A stretch of 64,000 bases of DNA. It comes from Lebetimonas sp. JH292 (lineage in GTDB: Bacteria > Campylobacterota > Campylobacteria > Campylobacterales > Nautiliaceae). The stretch spans positions 443,001 to 507,000 of the forward strand of contig NZ_ATHQ01000001.1 in the NCBI RefSeq assembly GCF_000523275.1. The letters are read 5' to 3'. The notes under the pieces were generated by a model. The model ran no database searches and was not told where the DNA came from. It saw only the letters and a program-made list of their open reading frames with translations. Numbering within the stretch: position 1 is the stretch's first letter; every line of letters begins with the position of its first letter. The translations under genes were made by a program, and so were the position numbers. Of this stretch, positions 40,533 through 50,028 are shown in pieces.

Positions 40533-41512
40533 CATTTATATATATATTCCGCCATTTCAATCATTCTGTTTGAATAACCCCATTCATTGTCATACCAGCT
40601 AAAAATTTTTACTAAATTTGAGTTTACTTTTGTCAAATCAGGGGCGACAATAGAACTTGCAGGGTTTGAATTAATATCACTGCTTACTTTATACTCTTCA
40701 TCCACTTCCAAAATACCTTTTAAATCGGTAAGTGAATGAAATTTAATGAATTCATTTATCTCTTCTTTTGAAGTTTCTTTATCCAATTCAAGCGTTAAAT
40801 CCATAAGTGAAACATTGGCTACAGGAACTCTTACACTAACCCCGTCAAGCTTTCCTTTTAAATTTGGCAACACTTTATAAATCGCTTTTGCCGCCCCCGT
40901 GAAAGTAGGAATTATATTCTCAGCCGCAGCGCGTGAGCGTCTTATATCACGTATATTTGGAGCATCAAGCAGTTTTTGGTCCATCGTATAAGAATGAATG
41001 GTGCTCATAAAACCTTTTTTTATTCCAAATTTCTCATCAATAATTTTTGCAACAGGCCCAAGACAGTTTGTAGTACAGGAAGCGTTTGAAATAATATTTT
41101 CACCTTTATATTCTCTGTAATTCACCCCCAATACATAAGTCGGGGTGTTATCATTTGCCGGGGCTGAAATAATTACTTTTTTTACATTTCCTTTTAAATG
41201 TCCTTTTGCAAGATTTGAACTTAAAAATTTACCTGTGCATTCAAGAACAACATCCGCTTCATCAAAAGGTATATTAAGAGGATTTTTTTCTTGAGAGTAA
41301 TTTATAATATTTTCACCTATTTTTAAAGTATTTTTATCAATAACTTCAACGTCTCTTTCTAACATTCCCCTTGTTGTATCATATTTAATTAAATATGCGG
41401 CTAGATTAATATCCATTAAATCATTAATAGCAACTATTTCTATATTTTTATTTAACGCAACCCTTAAAACACTTCTTCCGATTCTTCCTATTCCGTTAAT
41501 TGCAATTTTCAT
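40529..41512 (-). CDS. gap: Glyceraldehyde-3-phosphate dehydrogenase
   Basis: 327 aa. NAD fold INGIGRIGRSVLR, catalytic Cys in ISNASCTTNCLGP, and the C-terminal WYDNEWGYSNRM are intact. Asp in AINDLMD suggests NAD rather than NADP preference. It begins one base after rsfS and runs into a heptamer tract. Part of nadD-rsfS-gap-pgk-tpiA-fabI. Confidence 0.97.
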   Translation of the reverse strand: MKIAINGIGRIGRSVLRVALNKNIEIVAINDLMDINLAAYLIKYDTTRGMLERDVEVIDKNTLKIGENIINYSQEKNPLNIPFDEADVVLECTGKFLSSNLAKGHLKGNVKKVIISAPANDNTPTYVLGVNYREYKGENIISNASCTTNCLGPVAKIIDEKFGIKKGFMSTIHSYTMDQKLLDAPNIRDIRRSRAAAENIIPTFTGAAKAIYKVLPNLKGKLDGVSVRVPVANVSLMDLTLELDKETSKEEINEFIKFHSLTDLKGILEVDEEYKVSSDINSNPASSIVAPDLTKVNSNLVKIFSWYDNEWGYSNRMIEMAEYIYKW

Positions 41513-41839
41513 TTATTGCCTCATTTTTAATTTTAAATCTTTAAGAAATTTATCCATCTGATATCTTGCCCTGTATTCTTCACTCATTAAATGAATTAAA
41601 ATATCCCCTAAATCGATGGCAATCCAGTCATTACTTTCATCAACCCCCAGAAATGTTTCGCCCATCGGTTTTAAAGTTTTTTTAAGATAATCAAGCAGTG
41701 CCTGAGCGTGTTTATCGGCCATAGCAGTGGCCACAATTACATAATCCACAAAATAATCCTTATCTCTTAAGTCATATTCCATAACATCAAGTGCTTTTTT
41801 CTCTTCCAATAAATCTTTAATTTTTGCAATTCTGTCCAT
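41513..41839 (-). CDS. rsfS: Ribosomal silencing factor RsfS
   Basis: 108 aa RsfS/Iojap family protein that binds uL14 and blocks 50S-30S joining in starvation. The pattern DYVIVATAMADKHAQALLDYL and NDWIAIDLGDILIHLMSEEYRARYQMD is diagnostic. It overlaps nadD by 23 bases, a common pair in bacteria. Confidence 0.94.
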   Translation of the reverse strand: MDRIAKIKDLLEEKKALDVMEYDLRDKDYFVDYVIVATAMADKHAQALLDYLKKTLKPMGETFLGVDESNDWIAIDLGDILIHLMSEEYRARYQMDKFLKDLKLKMRQ

Positions 41840-42359
41840 AAAACTCCTTTATTTCATTTTCTATTATTTTTGGTAAATATTTGAAATTACAGTTTCTAAT
41901 TTCCGTGGAACTGATTGGAACGTTAACATCTAAAACTTTTTTAATATTATACTTCTTAAGCAAATCTAAATCAACTTTTCCTCTTTTAGCAACCACCAGA
42001 TGGGTTTTTTTTAAAATTTCATCAATATTTTTCCATTTGCCGAGTGTTTTTAAATTATCGCTTCCTATAATAAAATATTTCGGCTTAAATTTTTTAATTG
42101 TTTCTATTGAATAAACAGGACGATTTTGTTTTATTTCAAAATCGCTTATCTCTACTTTTGGATTGTTTCCAAAAAGCTTTTTCAGCCATTTAACCCTAAG
42201 CTCAGCCGGCGCATGAAAATTTTTTTTAAGTGGATTTAAATAATTTGGCATTATTATAAGTTTATCTATATCAAGCTCTTTTAATACTTTTTTGGCAACT
42301 TCAACATGCCCCAAATGAACAGGGTCAAAGCTGCCCCCGAAAATCGCTATATTTCCCAT
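41817..42359 (-). CDS. nadD: Nicotinate-nucleotide adenylyltransferase
   Basis: 180 aa. Nucleotidyl transferase start IAIFGGSFDPVHLGHVEVAK with the HxGH motif, and C-terminal VPISSTEIRN (ISSTxIR). Makes deamido-NAD from NaMN. Overlaps rsfS by 23 bases and the DUF523 gene by 13. Confidence 0.95.
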   Translation of the reverse strand: MGNIAIFGGSFDPVHLGHVEVAKKVLKELDIDKLIIMPNYLNPLKKNFHAPAELRVKWLKKLFGNNPKVEISDFEIKQNRPVYSIETIKKFKPKYFIIGSDNLKTLGKWKNIDEILKKTHLVVAKRGKVDLDLLKKYNIKKVLDVNVPISSTEIRNCNFKYLPKIIENEIKEFYGQNCKN

Positions 42360-42769
42360 TCGCTAATTAATTCAATTCCGTTTTCTTTTAAAATTTTAGA
42401 AGTTAATCCCGGTGCATCGCACTTGCATTCACACCCGTTTATATAGGCACTTGTTTTTTTAATACCGCAGCTTGGAGACTTTTCTTTTCCTATAAAAATT
42501 TTAATATTTTCTTCCCTGCAAATTCTAAGAGCCTCATTTGCCCCTTTTAAAAATTCTTTAGTTTTATCAACTCCGTTTATATCAATAATTTTATCCCCTA
42601 TAAATCTGGCTGCGGGACGGGGGGTCGGAAGAGAAAAAGCCTCCGGACAAAAAGGAATCAGCTCATAATTTTCATTTAATTTATTTAATTTTTCATCATT
42701 TAAAGGTTTTGATTTACCATCATATCTACAAGGAAATCCCAACATACATTTGCTAATCATTGCTTTCAT
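42347..42769 (-). CDS. DUF523 family protein
   Basis: About 140 aa from ATG 42769 (AAAGGT ahead). The cysteine pattern SKCMLGFPCRYDGKSK, then FCPEAFSLPTPRPA and KEKSPSCGIKKT, marks DUF523. An extra CECKC near the C-terminus could bind metal. Function unknown; relatives are fused to DUF1722 in gammaproteobacteria. A heptamer tract lies immediately upstream, between it and argS. Confidence 0.88.
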   Translation of the reverse strand: MKAMISKCMLGFPCRYDGKSKPLNDEKLNKLNENYELIPFCPEAFSLPTPRPAARFIGDKIIDINGVDKTKEFLKGANEALRICREENIKIFIGKEKSPSCGIKKTSAYINGCECKCDAPGLTSKILKENGIELISEWEI

Positions 42770-42777
42770 ATTCAATT

Positions 42778-42828
42778 ACCTTTTTTTCACAACTCACTAC
42801 TCACCATTTTCACTATTTACATTTTTTC
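42778..42828 (-). repeat. Heptamer repeat tract between argS and the DUF523 gene
   Basis: Minus strand, starting at the argS stop: ATGTAAATA GTGAAAATG GTGAGTA GTGAGTT GTGAAAA, then the ribosome site of the DUF523 gene. The units match those behind fmt and fabI. Confidence 0.7.
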
Positions 42829-44409
42829 TTTTGCATTTATCCCGAGAAGTGAAAGTCCCAGTTTTATAATAATTCCTACAACCGCCAAAATTTTCAGCCT
42901 GATTTCTTCCCTGTCACTTCCAATAACCTTATTTTTATTATAAAATTTATGAAATTCACTTGCCAAATCTATTAAATAGTTTGTAAGTCTGTGAGGCTCC
43001 CTGTTGATAAATGCATCTTCTAAAACATAAGGCAAAGTCAAGGCAAAAAACAGAAGTTCTTTTTCATCTTCTTCCAAATTTTTAAGTTCTATATTTTTTA
43101 CATCGTCATAATCCATATTTTTATTTCTAAAAATCGAACGGATTCTTGCATGGGCATAATTTACATAATAATTTGGATTAGAACTGTCTTCTTTTTTTAA
43201 ATCCTCAACATCAAACTCAAGATGTGTATCCGCTTTTTTAGTCAGAAAGATAAAACGCAGGGCATCCGCCCCCACATCTTCCACAACATCCCTCACCAAA
43301 ATAAAATTACCGGCCCTTTTACTCATTTTATAAGGTTTGCCGCCTTTTAAAAGTTTTACCATCTGGGAAAGTAGTATTTCAAGTTTATCCGGGTCAAACC
43401 CCAAAAATTTAATTGCAGCTTTTACCCTTGCAATATATCCGTGATGGTCCGCCCCCCAGATATTTATGTATCTGTCATAATTTCTTTTAAATTTATCCCA
43501 GTGATAAATAATATCACCGGCTAAATAGGTAGGTCTTCCATCTTCCCTTACCACGACCCTGTCTTTTTCATCTTTAAATTCAGAGGATTTTATCCATACT
43601 TTACCCTCTTTTTCATACAAAGCGGAGTTTTTGTCAAGAATGTCTTTTACCTCATCCCAATATTTATATAATTCTTTTTCACTTACCCACTTATCAAAAG
43701 GGGTAACATTTAAAGAAGCGATATCTTTTTTTATTTCATTCAACATTTTATCCTTTGCCCACATATTGAGCTTTTCATCATTAAAACTGTTTTCTTTGTT
43801 TGTGAAATAATCTTTGCCAAATTCTTTTATAGCCTCAGATGCCAAATCTTTTATATAATCACCTTTATAATACTCTTCGGGCCAGGTCACATCAAAACCT
43901 AAAATTTCCCTTGCCGTCAAATAAACAGAAAGCCCGAGAAGTGCAATCTGTCGGCCGGCATCATTTACATAATATTCGGTATCTATTTTATAACCTGTAT
44001 GTCTTCCTATTCTGGCAATAGAATCCCCGTAAATGGCGCCTCTTGCATGACCTATGTGTAATGGGCCTGTCGGGTTTGCGGAAATATATTCAAGCAAAAT
44101 CCTCTCTTGCTTTTTACTCTTCGCAAAATTTTCTTTTTCTTCTAAAACCTTATTTGCAAATTCATCCAAAAATTTATCGCTGAGTTTTAAATTTACAAAT
44201 CCGCTAAGTGCTTCAACTTTTTCAAATTCAGCGCATCCTCTCAATTTTTCACAGAGGCTTTTTGCAAATTCGTTCGGGTTTATTTTATTTTCTTTTGCAT
44301 ATTTAAAAACAGGGACGGCAAAATGACCAAAATCTTTTTGCTTCGGTTTGTTAATAGGAGGATTTTCACCTAAATGTTTTTTAAAAATATCGGCAACTCT
44401 TTTCTTCAT
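42817..44409 (-). CDS. argS: Arginyl-tRNA synthetase
   Basis: 530 aa class I synthetase. The HIGH motif is [18 protein letters not shown], the KMSKS equivalent [12 protein letters not shown]. An N-terminal Add-1-like domain and a C-terminal DALR anticodon domain complete it. The start overlaps gmk by 4 bases. The terminal KEKM is followed by a stop inside the heptamer tract. Confidence 0.96.
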   Translation of the reverse strand: MKKRVADIFKKHLGENPPINKPKQKDFGHFAVPVFKYAKENKINPNEFAKSLCEKLRGCAEFEKVEALSGFVNLKLSDKFLDEFANKVLEEKENFAKSKKQERILLEYISANPTGPLHIGHARGAIYGDSIARIGRHTGYKIDTEYYVNDAGRQIALLGLSVYLTAREILGFDVTWPEEYYKGDYIKDLASEAIKEFGKDYFTNKENSFNDEKLNMWAKDKMLNEIKKDIASLNVTPFDKWVSEKELYKYWDEVKDILDKNSALYEKEGKVWIKSSEFKDEKDRVVVREDGRPTYLAGDIIYHWDKFKRNYDRYINIWGADHHGYIARVKAAIKFLGFDPDKLEILLSQMVKLLKGGKPYKMSKRAGNFILVRDVVEDVGADALRFIFLTKKADTHLEFDVEDLKKEDSSNPNYYVNYAHARIRSIFRNKNMDYDDVKNIELKNLEEDEKELLFFALTLPYVLEDAFINREPHRLTNYLIDLASEFHKFYNKNKVIGSDREEIRLKILAVVGIIIKLGLSLLGINAKEKM

Positions 44410-45023
44410 TCATTTCCTTTCCACTCGTTTATAAATTCATCTACATTATATTTGCTTCTTTTTATAAGAGACGCAGTTGCAACCGCTTTTAAAAATTCTT
44501 TGGATTCATCAAATTCATTGTTTATTAAAAGATAATCATACTCATCTATTTTTTTCATTTCGTTTAATGCGTTAATAAGTCTTATTTCAAGGGATTCTTT
44601 TGTTTCAGTTCCTCTTTTTTCAAGTCTTTTTATCAATGTATTCATATCTTTTGTAGTTATAAATACGCCGGTTGTAATATTTGGATACAATTTTTTTACA
44701 TTTTCATATCCCTGAACATCAATATCCAAAAACACTATTTTACCTTCACTTAAAGCTTTGTCAATCTGTCTTTTGCTCGTTCCGTAAAAATTTCCGTGAA
44801 CTTCCGCCCATTCCAGAAAATAACCCTCTTCAATGTCTTTTAAAAATTCTTCTTTACTCACAAAAAAATAATCAACACCGTCAATTTCCCCTTTTCTCAT
44901 AGGACGTGTTGTAGATGAAATACTGAAATACGCCTTTTTTTGAAGCTCTTCACATGCGCTTCTCGCCAGACTTGTTTTTCCGCTTCCGCTAGGACCCGAT
45001 ACAACTAAAATACTTCCATCCAT
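44406..45023 (-). CDS. gmk: Guanylate kinase
   Basis: About 205 aa from ATG 45023, chosen because GGAG lies 6 bases ahead. P-loop [13 protein letters not shown], the GMP-binding [19 protein letters not shown] and [18 protein letters not shown] are diagnostic. It starts one base after the stop of the damaged acidic receiver-like gene and overlaps argS by 4 bases. Confidence 0.95.
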   Translation of the reverse strand: MDGSILVVSGPSGSGKTSLARSACEELQKKAYFSISSTTRPMRKGEIDGVDYFFVSKEEFLKDIEEGYFLEWAEVHGNFYGTSKRQIDKALSEGKIVFLDIDVQGYENVKKLYPNITTGVFITTKDMNTLIKRLEKRGTETKESLEIRLINALNEMKKIDEYDYLLINNEFDESKEFLKAVATASLIKRSKYNVDEFINEWKGNE

Positions 45024-45170
45024 TTTAATCTCCAAAATCTATAGTAATGGTAACTTTTGCTTTTGCTTTTTTCAGTTCATCCCAATTTATATTTAAGATA
45101 CTTCCGAGTGTTTTTTCTTGTAAATTTTTTGGAGCTTTTTTATTAATCTGTCTATTTCAGGCAGCTCTTC

Positions 45171-45225
45171 ATTTTCCATTTTTAACTTTTCACTTTTCTT
45201 GGCCACTTGGAACTTGGCTACTTTC
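45171..45225 (-). repeat. Heptamer tract inside the acidic gene (3' copy)
   Basis: Minus strand: GTAGCCAAGTTCCAAGTGG, CCAAGAAAA, GTGAAAA GTTAAAA ATGGAAA. The CCAAGT-rich front also occurs at the 45350 copy and beside birA, so it is a conserved part of the longer family members. Confidence 0.7.
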
Positions 45226-45349
45226 AATCTCTTCTCCCAAAGCTTTTGCCAAATCCTTTTCATTTATACTTTCTAATTCCAAATCTTCATTATTTTCATC
45301 TTTTTGGGTGTTAATATCTTCTTCTGTTTCGATTTCCGGCAATTCTTCC

Positions 45350-45414
45350 TCTCACTTGGAACTTGGCTACTTGGCAATTCTATTTTCACTTTTAACTTTT
45401 AACTTTTCACTTTC
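45350..45414 (-). repeat. Heptamer tract inside the acidic gene (5' copy)
   Basis: Minus strand: GTAGAAA GTGAAAA GTTAAAA GTTAAAA GTGAAAA, then GCCAAGTAGCCAAGTTCCAAG. It contains several stops in all frames that interrupt the acidic reading frame. Confidence 0.72.
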
Positions 45415-46093
45415 TACCTTCTTTATCTTCATCTTCCAGATTTTGTAGTTCTTCCTCACTGATGGAAATAGTATCTTCTATATCTGAATCGGGTGCTTCT
45501 TCCAACAGTTCGTCTTCTGTAATCAACACTTCGTCTTCAGGTAAATTTTCCAACTCTTCGAGTTCTTCAAAATCCGGTTTTTCATCGCCTTCTTCCACCA
45601 ATTCATCTATATCATCCAGGGCAAAATCGTCTATTTCTTCTTTTTGGGTATTTTCCAAATCAAAATTTTCTTCTTCCAAATCCAAATCTTCATTAAAATT
45701 TTCAATATCGAAACTTTCTTTTGTTTCATTTTGGATATTCGGCAGTTTTTCCAACACATCCATTAAATCGGTAGGTAAAAACGGTTTTGTAAGATATGTA
45801 TCAAAACCTGGTAATTTTTCATCTTTTTTAGAAAGAATCAAAACAAATTTTGCATTTTTGAACTTTTCTTTCAAAGAATTCAAAAATTCTTCATCATACA
45901 AATCTTTTTCCAAAAAAACAGCTTCAAAATTATCTTCCGGAACAAACTCCCTGTTTCCGATAATAACATCGTCACCTTTCTTTTCAGTACTCAGCGTAAA
46001 AAGTTTTTCTATAGTCGGATTGGCAGAAATTAAAAGTATTTTCATGGCTGACCTCATTTTTTTATTATAATTATATTAAAAAAGGTGGCAAAA

Positions 46094-46618
46094 TTGAAAA
46101 AAATCCTGTTTTATTTATTATTTATCCTGTTTTTAAATGCGAACAATGTTTATTTTATGCCCTTTGAGGGAAAAAATGCTCAAAAAGAATTATGCAATAT
46201 TTTCACCCATGCCAAAAAAAATATAAAAATAGCAATGTATACATTTACCAATAAAAAAATTGCAAAAGCCCTGAAAATAGCCGCAAAACACGGAACAAAG
46301 ATTTATATTATAGCTGATTTGGAAGAATCAAAATATAAATATTCCGTTATTCCAAACCTTGCGGCAATAAAAAAATTTGATATTTATCTTTTAAGCGGTA
46401 AAAATTATAAAAACGGCAACAAAGCAAAAATGCATGTAAAAATGTCTATTATAGACAATAAATATTTGATTATCGGAAGTGCAAATTATTCTTACAGCGC
46501 TTTTTTTAAAAATTATGAATATATCTTAATCACTCAGGATAAAAATTTAATAAATAAATTCAACAAATATTTTTATATGTTGAAACAAAATGCCAAAGCT
46601 TACAGGCTCAGCCGATAA
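46094..46618 (+). CDS. Exported phospholipase D-like (Nuc-type) nuclease
   Basis: About 174 aa from TTG 46094, chosen because AAAGGTGG lies 5 bases ahead. A signal peptide (KKILFYLLFILFLNANN) is followed by one PLD domain. An AMYTFTNKKIAKALKIAAK helix and the catalytic HxK(x4)D in KMHVKMSIIDNKYLIIGSAN are visible. Single-domain members such as Nuc are dimeric periplasmic nucleases acting on phosphodiesters. Its end overlaps the fliR stop from the other strand. Confidence 0.88.
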   Translation: MKKILFYLLFILFLNANNVYFMPFEGKNAQKELCNIFTHAKKNIKIAMYTFTNKKIAKALKIAAKHGTKIYIIADLEESKYKYSVIPNLAAIKKFDIYLLSGKNYKNGNKAKMHVKMSIIDNKYLIIGSANYSYSAFFKNYEYILITQDKNLINKFNKYFYMLKQNAKAYRLSR

Positions 46619-47375
46619 TTTTTAAAATTACATTAAAAGCCTGAATAAATTCTTTTTGAAATACATTTGCAAAAGAAGCCATAATCGCAATCAGAATTAA
46701 AAAAGAAAGTCCAATTTTTATAGGAAACCCTACTACCAGCAGGTTAAACTGAGGCATTGTTTTCATAATCATTCCAAAAATTATGTCGCTTAAAATAGAA
46801 ACGGCCAAAACAGGAAAAGCCATTGCAATTCCAAAAACAAAATATTTAAACATATAAATAACAAAAAACTGATACATTGAATGAATATCAAAAACAGCCC
46901 CAAACGGCAGGCTTCCTAATGTTTTACTTATTAAAAATATTTCTAAATGATCCCCTCCGAAAGCAAAAAATATCAACAGTGCAACCCAGGTAAAAAATTC
47001 ACCTATAATATTTGTATTGAGCCCCGAATTTGGATCTATTACATTTGCCAAAGTAAATCCCATCACAAAACTTATCTGTTCGGCTGCATATTTTAAAATA
47101 TCAAAAATAAGCGTAAGGGCAACTCCCACAAAAAAAGCAAAAGCACTCTCAAACAAAACAGCCAATATCACATTTATAATATTAATTTCAAATGTTATTT
47201 TCGGGCTAATAGGGAAAAAAAGTATTGTAAGCCACAGGGCAAACGCCGCCTTTGCTTTCATGGGAATAGTCGGATATGAGAAAAAAGGCAAAAACGCCAA
47301 AAAAGAAGATATTCTAATAAACAAAAGCAAAAATGTAACAGTATTAACCGGCGTTAAATAATTAATTAATTCCAT
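46608..47375 (-). CDS. fliR: Flagellar export protein FliR
   Basis: About 255 aa integral membrane protein with six or more helices (TFLLLFIRISSFLAFLPFF, then GEFFTWVALLIFFAFGGDH). FliR forms the export gate with FliP, FliQ and FlhB. The ATG at 47375 is preferred; GTG 47381 lies in the heptamer tract. No other export-gate gene is near, so fliR is separated from the fliN cluster by about 30 kb here. Confidence 0.9.
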   Translation of the reverse strand: MELINYLTPVNTVTFLLLFIRISSFLAFLPFFSYPTIPMKAKAAFALWLTILFFPISPKITFEINIINVILAVLFESAFAFFVGVALTLIFDILKYAAEQISFVMGFTLANVIDPNSGLNTNIIGEFFTWVALLIFFAFGGDHLEIFLISKTLGSLPFGAVFDIHSMYQFFVIYMFKYFVFGIAMAFPVLAVSILSDIIFGMIMKTMPQFNLLVVGFPIKIGLSFLILIAIMASFANVFQKEFIQAFNVILKIIG

Positions 47376-47441
47376 TTTCACTCACTACTCACCAACTCAC
47401 TATTCACTACTCATTATTTTCACAACTCACTATTCACTAAC
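47376..47441 (-). repeat. Heptamer repeat tract between lolD-like gene and fliR
   Basis: Minus strand: GTGAATA GTGAGTT GTGAAAATAAT GAGTAGT GAATAGT GAGTTGG TGAGTAGTGAG. It starts inside the ABC ATPase gene, whose last codons (VNSEL and stop) are written in repeat sequence, and ends at the fliR start. Confidence 0.75.
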
Positions 47442-48061
47442 TGTTTGTTTTTCAATTCATAAATTTTATCAAATTTTTTAGCTATTTCTATATCGTGGGT
47501 TACAGTTACAATAGATGCACTATTCTCGTCAGCATATTCTTTTAAAATTTCTATTACTTCGTTTGCATTAACATTATCTAAATTTCCGGTAGGCTCGTCA
47601 GCAAAAATAATTCTCGGTTTTTTTGTTAGAACCCTTGCAATACTAACTCTTTGCTGCTGGCCTCCACTTAAGGTTTGAATATTCTGATTTATTACATCTT
47701 TTATTTTGAGTCTATCAAGCAAATCAAAATCAACTTCCCTGTTGCATAAAATTGCGGCAGCCTGAATATTCTCAAGTGCTGTGAATGTGTTAAAAAGATA
47801 ATGAAACTGAAAAATTACACCTATTTTATTTCTTCTAAATTCAATTAACTCTTTTTCTTTTAGTTTATAAATTTCTTGTTTATCAATAAAAACTTGTCCC
47901 TCATTTGGTTTTAAAAATGAAGATAAAATATGAAGAAGTGTGGATTTTCCGCTTCCGCTGGAACCTATTATGGCAATTTTTTCTTTGGGTTTTATTTCAA
48001 GATTTACATCTGAAAAAAGAAGATAATCAAATGAGTGTTTTAAATTTATTGCTTTTATCAT
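47420..48061 (-). CDS. ABC transporter ATPase (LolD/MacB-type)
   Basis: About 213 aa. Walker A GSSGSGKST, Q-loop VIFQFHYLFNTFTALENI, signature [12 protein letters not shown], Walker B IIFADEPTGNLD and VTHD are intact. Such ATPases pair with LolCE or FtsX/MacB-like permeases; none is adjacent. ATG 48061 is the conventional start, GTG 48070 lies in repeat DNA. The C-terminal five residues are encoded by a heptamer tract. Confidence 0.88.
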   Translation of the reverse strand: MIKAINLKHSFDYLLFSDVNLEIKPKEKIAIIGSSGSGKSTLLHILSSFLKPNEGQVFIDKQEIYKLKEKELIEFRRNKIGVIFQFHYLFNTFTALENIQAAAILCNREVDFDLLDRLKIKDVINQNIQTLSGGQQQRVSIARVLTKKPRIIFADEPTGNLDNVNANEVIEILKEYADENSASIVTVTHDIEIAKKFDKIYELKNKQLVNSEL

Positions 48062-48063
48062 TT

Positions 48064-48093
48064 TTTTCACTACTCACTATTCACTATTTTCAC
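48064..48093 (-). repeat. Short heptamer tract between tsf and the ABC ATPase
   Basis: Minus strand GTGAAAATA GTGAATA GTGAGTA GTGAAAA, between the tsf terminator hairpin and the ATG of the ATPase. Confidence 0.7.
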
Positions 48094-48115
48094 TTAAGCG
48101 CCAAAAGGCGCTAAG
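48094..48115 (-). terminator. Hairpin behind tsf
   Basis: AGCGCC-TTTT-GGCGCT on the minus strand, 4 bases after the tsf stop, extended by TTA/TAA pairs. Strong stem but no T tract, because the heptamer tract follows directly. The repeat may have displaced the original T run. Confidence 0.6.
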
Positions 48116-48118
48116 TAA

Positions 48119-49042
48119 TTATTGTAAAGCTGCCGCTACTTCATCAGCTAAAGTACATCCGTTTTTAACCAAACCTTCTCCGACTTCAAATCTGATAAAG
48201 TCAACAAGTTTTGCACTTCCTCCGGCTTTTTTTGCCGCATTTTCAAGTGCTTTAGCAACATTTTCTTTTTTTTCTGCTTTTACATATTCTTGCTCAGTAA
48301 GACAATTTTCTTCATAGAATTTTTTAATTTTTCCGGGAATAATTTTTTCAATTACATTTTCAGGTTTACCCTCTTTTAGAAGCTGGGCTTTTGCAATGTC
48401 TTTTTCTTTTTCAATTACATCAGCCGGTACACTCTCAGGATTTAGAAAAGAAGGTTTCATAGCCGCAATATGCATGGCAATATCTTTTAGAGTATCTTTA
48501 ATTGCTTCACAGGTTTCATCTCTGTCGCATTCAGCCGCAACCAAAACGCCTACTTTTCCCCCCGCGTGGATATATCCGTTTACTATTCCGTTTTCCGGTG
48601 CTTTGATTGTTGCCATTCTTCTGACAACAATATTTTCACCTATTTTTGCTATTTTTACTTTTAATTCTTCTTCGAATGTACCCTCACCAAATTTTGTTTT
48701 ATTTAAGTTTTCAACATCGGTGATATTTTCAGTATTAACAGTTTTAACCGTTTCACTTACAAATTCAACAAATTCATCTGTTTTGGCAACAAAATCTGTT
48801 TCACAGTTTACTTCTACGATACTTCCTTTTTTCATATCAGGGGTAATACTAATTTCAACTCTTCCCTCAGCCGCATTTCTGTCTGCTTTTTTAGCGGCTT
48901 TTGCAAGACCTTTTTTTCTTAATATTTCAACCGCTTTTTCTTCATCGCCGTTTGCTTCAACCAATGCTTTTTTACAATCCATCATTCCGGCACCGGTTTT
49001 TTCTCTTAGCGCCTTTACCTGAGCTGCTGTAATGTTTGCCAT
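48119..49042 (-). CDS. tsf: Translation elongation factor Ts
   Basis: 307 aa guanine exchange factor for EF-Tu (usual 280-350). The N-terminal UBA-like helix VKALREKTGAGMMDCKKAL and the core KGSIVEVNCETDFVAK with catalytic TDFV are diagnostic; two dimer subdomains follow. It starts 1 base after rpsB, the universal pair. Confidence 0.97.
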   Translation of the reverse strand: MANITAAQVKALREKTGAGMMDCKKALVEANGDEEKAVEILRKKGLAKAAKKADRNAAEGRVEISITPDMKKGSIVEVNCETDFVAKTDEFVEFVSETVKTVNTENITDVENLNKTKFGEGTFEEELKVKIAKIGENIVVRRMATIKAPENGIVNGYIHAGGKVGVLVAAECDRDETCEAIKDTLKDIAMHIAAMKPSFLNPESVPADVIEKEKDIAKAQLLKEGKPENVIEKIIPGKIKKFYEENCLTEQEYVKAEKKENVAKALENAAKKAGGSAKLVDFIRFEVGEGLVKNGCTLADEVAAALQ

Positions 49043-49043
49043 A

Positions 49044-49874
49044 TTATGCCTCCTCTTTAATATCTTCTGTTTCTTTTTCGATTTCTTCTTCGCTTTTAGT
49101 TTCTGCCGCTGCTTCTTCTTTTACTTCTTTAATTTCTTCATTAATTTCTTCAGGTGTAATTTCTTCCACTTCTTCTCCTGCGCTTCTTGCCATTTCTTTA
49201 CCTTCAATTATAGCATCAGCAATTTTTTCACAGAAAAGATTTACACTTCTGATTGCATCATCGTTTCCCGGGATTGGATAATCAACCACGTCAGGATCAC
49301 AGTTTGTATCAAGCGGAGCAACCACAGGAAGTCCAAGTTTATTTGCTTCTGCAACTGCAATTCTTTCTTTAACCGTATCAATAATAAACAACATATCCGG
49401 CAATGTTTTCATATGTCTTATACCACCGAGAACTCTTTCAAGTTTTGCTTTTCTTCTGGCCAAAATCAATCTTTCTTTTTTAGTTAAAAGGTTAATTTGC
49501 CCGCTCTCTTCCATTTTTTCAATAATTTCCAATTTTCTTATTGATTTTTGAATTGTTGGAAAGTTTGTAAGCATACCGCCGAGCCATCTGTGGTTAACAT
49601 ACGGCATACCGGCTCTTTCGGCATGGGTTTTTACAGCATCAATTGCCTGTTTTTTAGTTCCGACAAAAAGAATTGTTTTTCCTTCAGCCGCCGCATCTCT
49701 AACTATACCGCACGCATATTTGAAAAATCTCAAAGTTTTTTGCAAGTCAATAATATAGATATTTTTTCTGACACCGAAGATATATTTCTTCATTTTTGGA
49801 TTCCATCTTCTTCTTTGATGTCCGAAATGAACACCGCACTCCAATAAATCTTTCATTGTTACATTACACGCCAT
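49044..49874 (-). CDS. rpsB: 30S ribosomal protein S2
   Basis: About 276 aa from ATG 49874 ([20 protein letters not shown]), with AAGGAG 6 bases ahead. Motifs [19 protein letters not shown] and [25 protein letters not shown] are standard. The C-terminal 40 residues are a Glu/Ala/Lys-rich tail ([20 protein letters not shown]), longer than in E. coli but seen in this phylum as far as I know. The frame stays open upstream of the ATG through the leader, but that is chance. Confidence 0.97.
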   Translation of the reverse strand: MACNVTMKDLLECGVHFGHQRRRWNPKMKKYIFGVRKNIYIIDLQKTLRFFKYACGIVRDAAAEGKTILFVGTKKQAIDAVKTHAERAGMPYVNHRWLGGMLTNFPTIQKSIRKLEIIEKMEESGQINLLTKKERLILARRKAKLERVLGGIRHMKTLPDMLFIIDTVKERIAVAEANKLGLPVVAPLDTNCDPDVVDYPIPGNDDAIRSVNLFCEKIADAIIEGKEMARSAGEEVEEITPEEINEEIKEVKEEAAAETKSEEEIEKETEDIKEEA

Positions 49875-49977
49875 TGTTTCTCCTTGAATTATTTTTTTAT
49901 TTTGGCTGGGTTTAGCCTCCCTCTCCGTTAACAGCATAGCTGCAACCCGACCAAGGAATAAAGAGGTGAGAACTAGA
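49875..49977 (-). promoter_or_regulatory. rpsB leader RNA, possibly autoregulatory
   Basis: About 103 bases between the predicted start and the ribosome site. GGTCGGGTT and AACCCAGCC can pair (one mismatch, one G-U) around an inner GCAGC/GCTG hairpin. A GGAGAGGGAGG purine stretch sits in the loop region. S2 represses its own operon in other bacteria through leader structures; whether this fold does so is inference. Confidence 0.45.
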
Positions 49978-49983
49978 AATGAA

Positions 49984-50012
49984 ATTGTATCAAAGTTACG
50001 ATATAATTGCAA
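49984..50012 (-). promoter_or_regulatory. rpsB-tsf promoter, overlapping the luxS promoter
   Basis: Minus strand TTGCAA (50012-50007), 17 bases, TACAAT (49989-49984). On the plus strand TATAAT (50002-50007) serves luxS, whose ATG is 22 bases beyond. The two divergent promoters share bases, so their use may be mutually exclusive. Confidence 0.65.
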
Positions 50013-50028
50013 TAAAAAAGGATAAACT

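Larger units (their letters stand above)
45025..46045 (-). pseudogene. Acidic receiver-like protein gene interrupted by two heptamer tracts
   Basis: From ATG 46045 the first about 95 residues look like a degenerate receiver domain (MKILLISANPTIEKLF, then KFVLILSKKD and TYLTKPFLPTDL). A very acidic, low-complexity region follows (EELENLPEDEVLITEDELLE). At 45414-45350 a heptamer tract breaks the frame, and EEELPEIETEEDINTQ resumes. At 45225-45171 a second tract intervenes, and NEELPEIDRLIKKAPKNL and ILNINWDELKKAKAKVTITI end the gene, with one more small shift. The acidic pieces belong to one ancestral protein, so the tracts arrived inside it. Function unknown. Confidence 0.68.

Noticed and set aside
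45462-46070. Long serine-rich frame opposite the acidic receiver-like gene
   Set aside because: GAA/GAT codons read backwards give Ser/Phe-rich shadow frames; the acidic strand has the receiver-like domain and start signals.
49875-50012. N-terminal extension of S2 encoded by the open frame upstream of rpsB
   Set aside because: The frame merely lacks stops across the leader; the conserved S2 start and a strong ribosome site lie at 49874.
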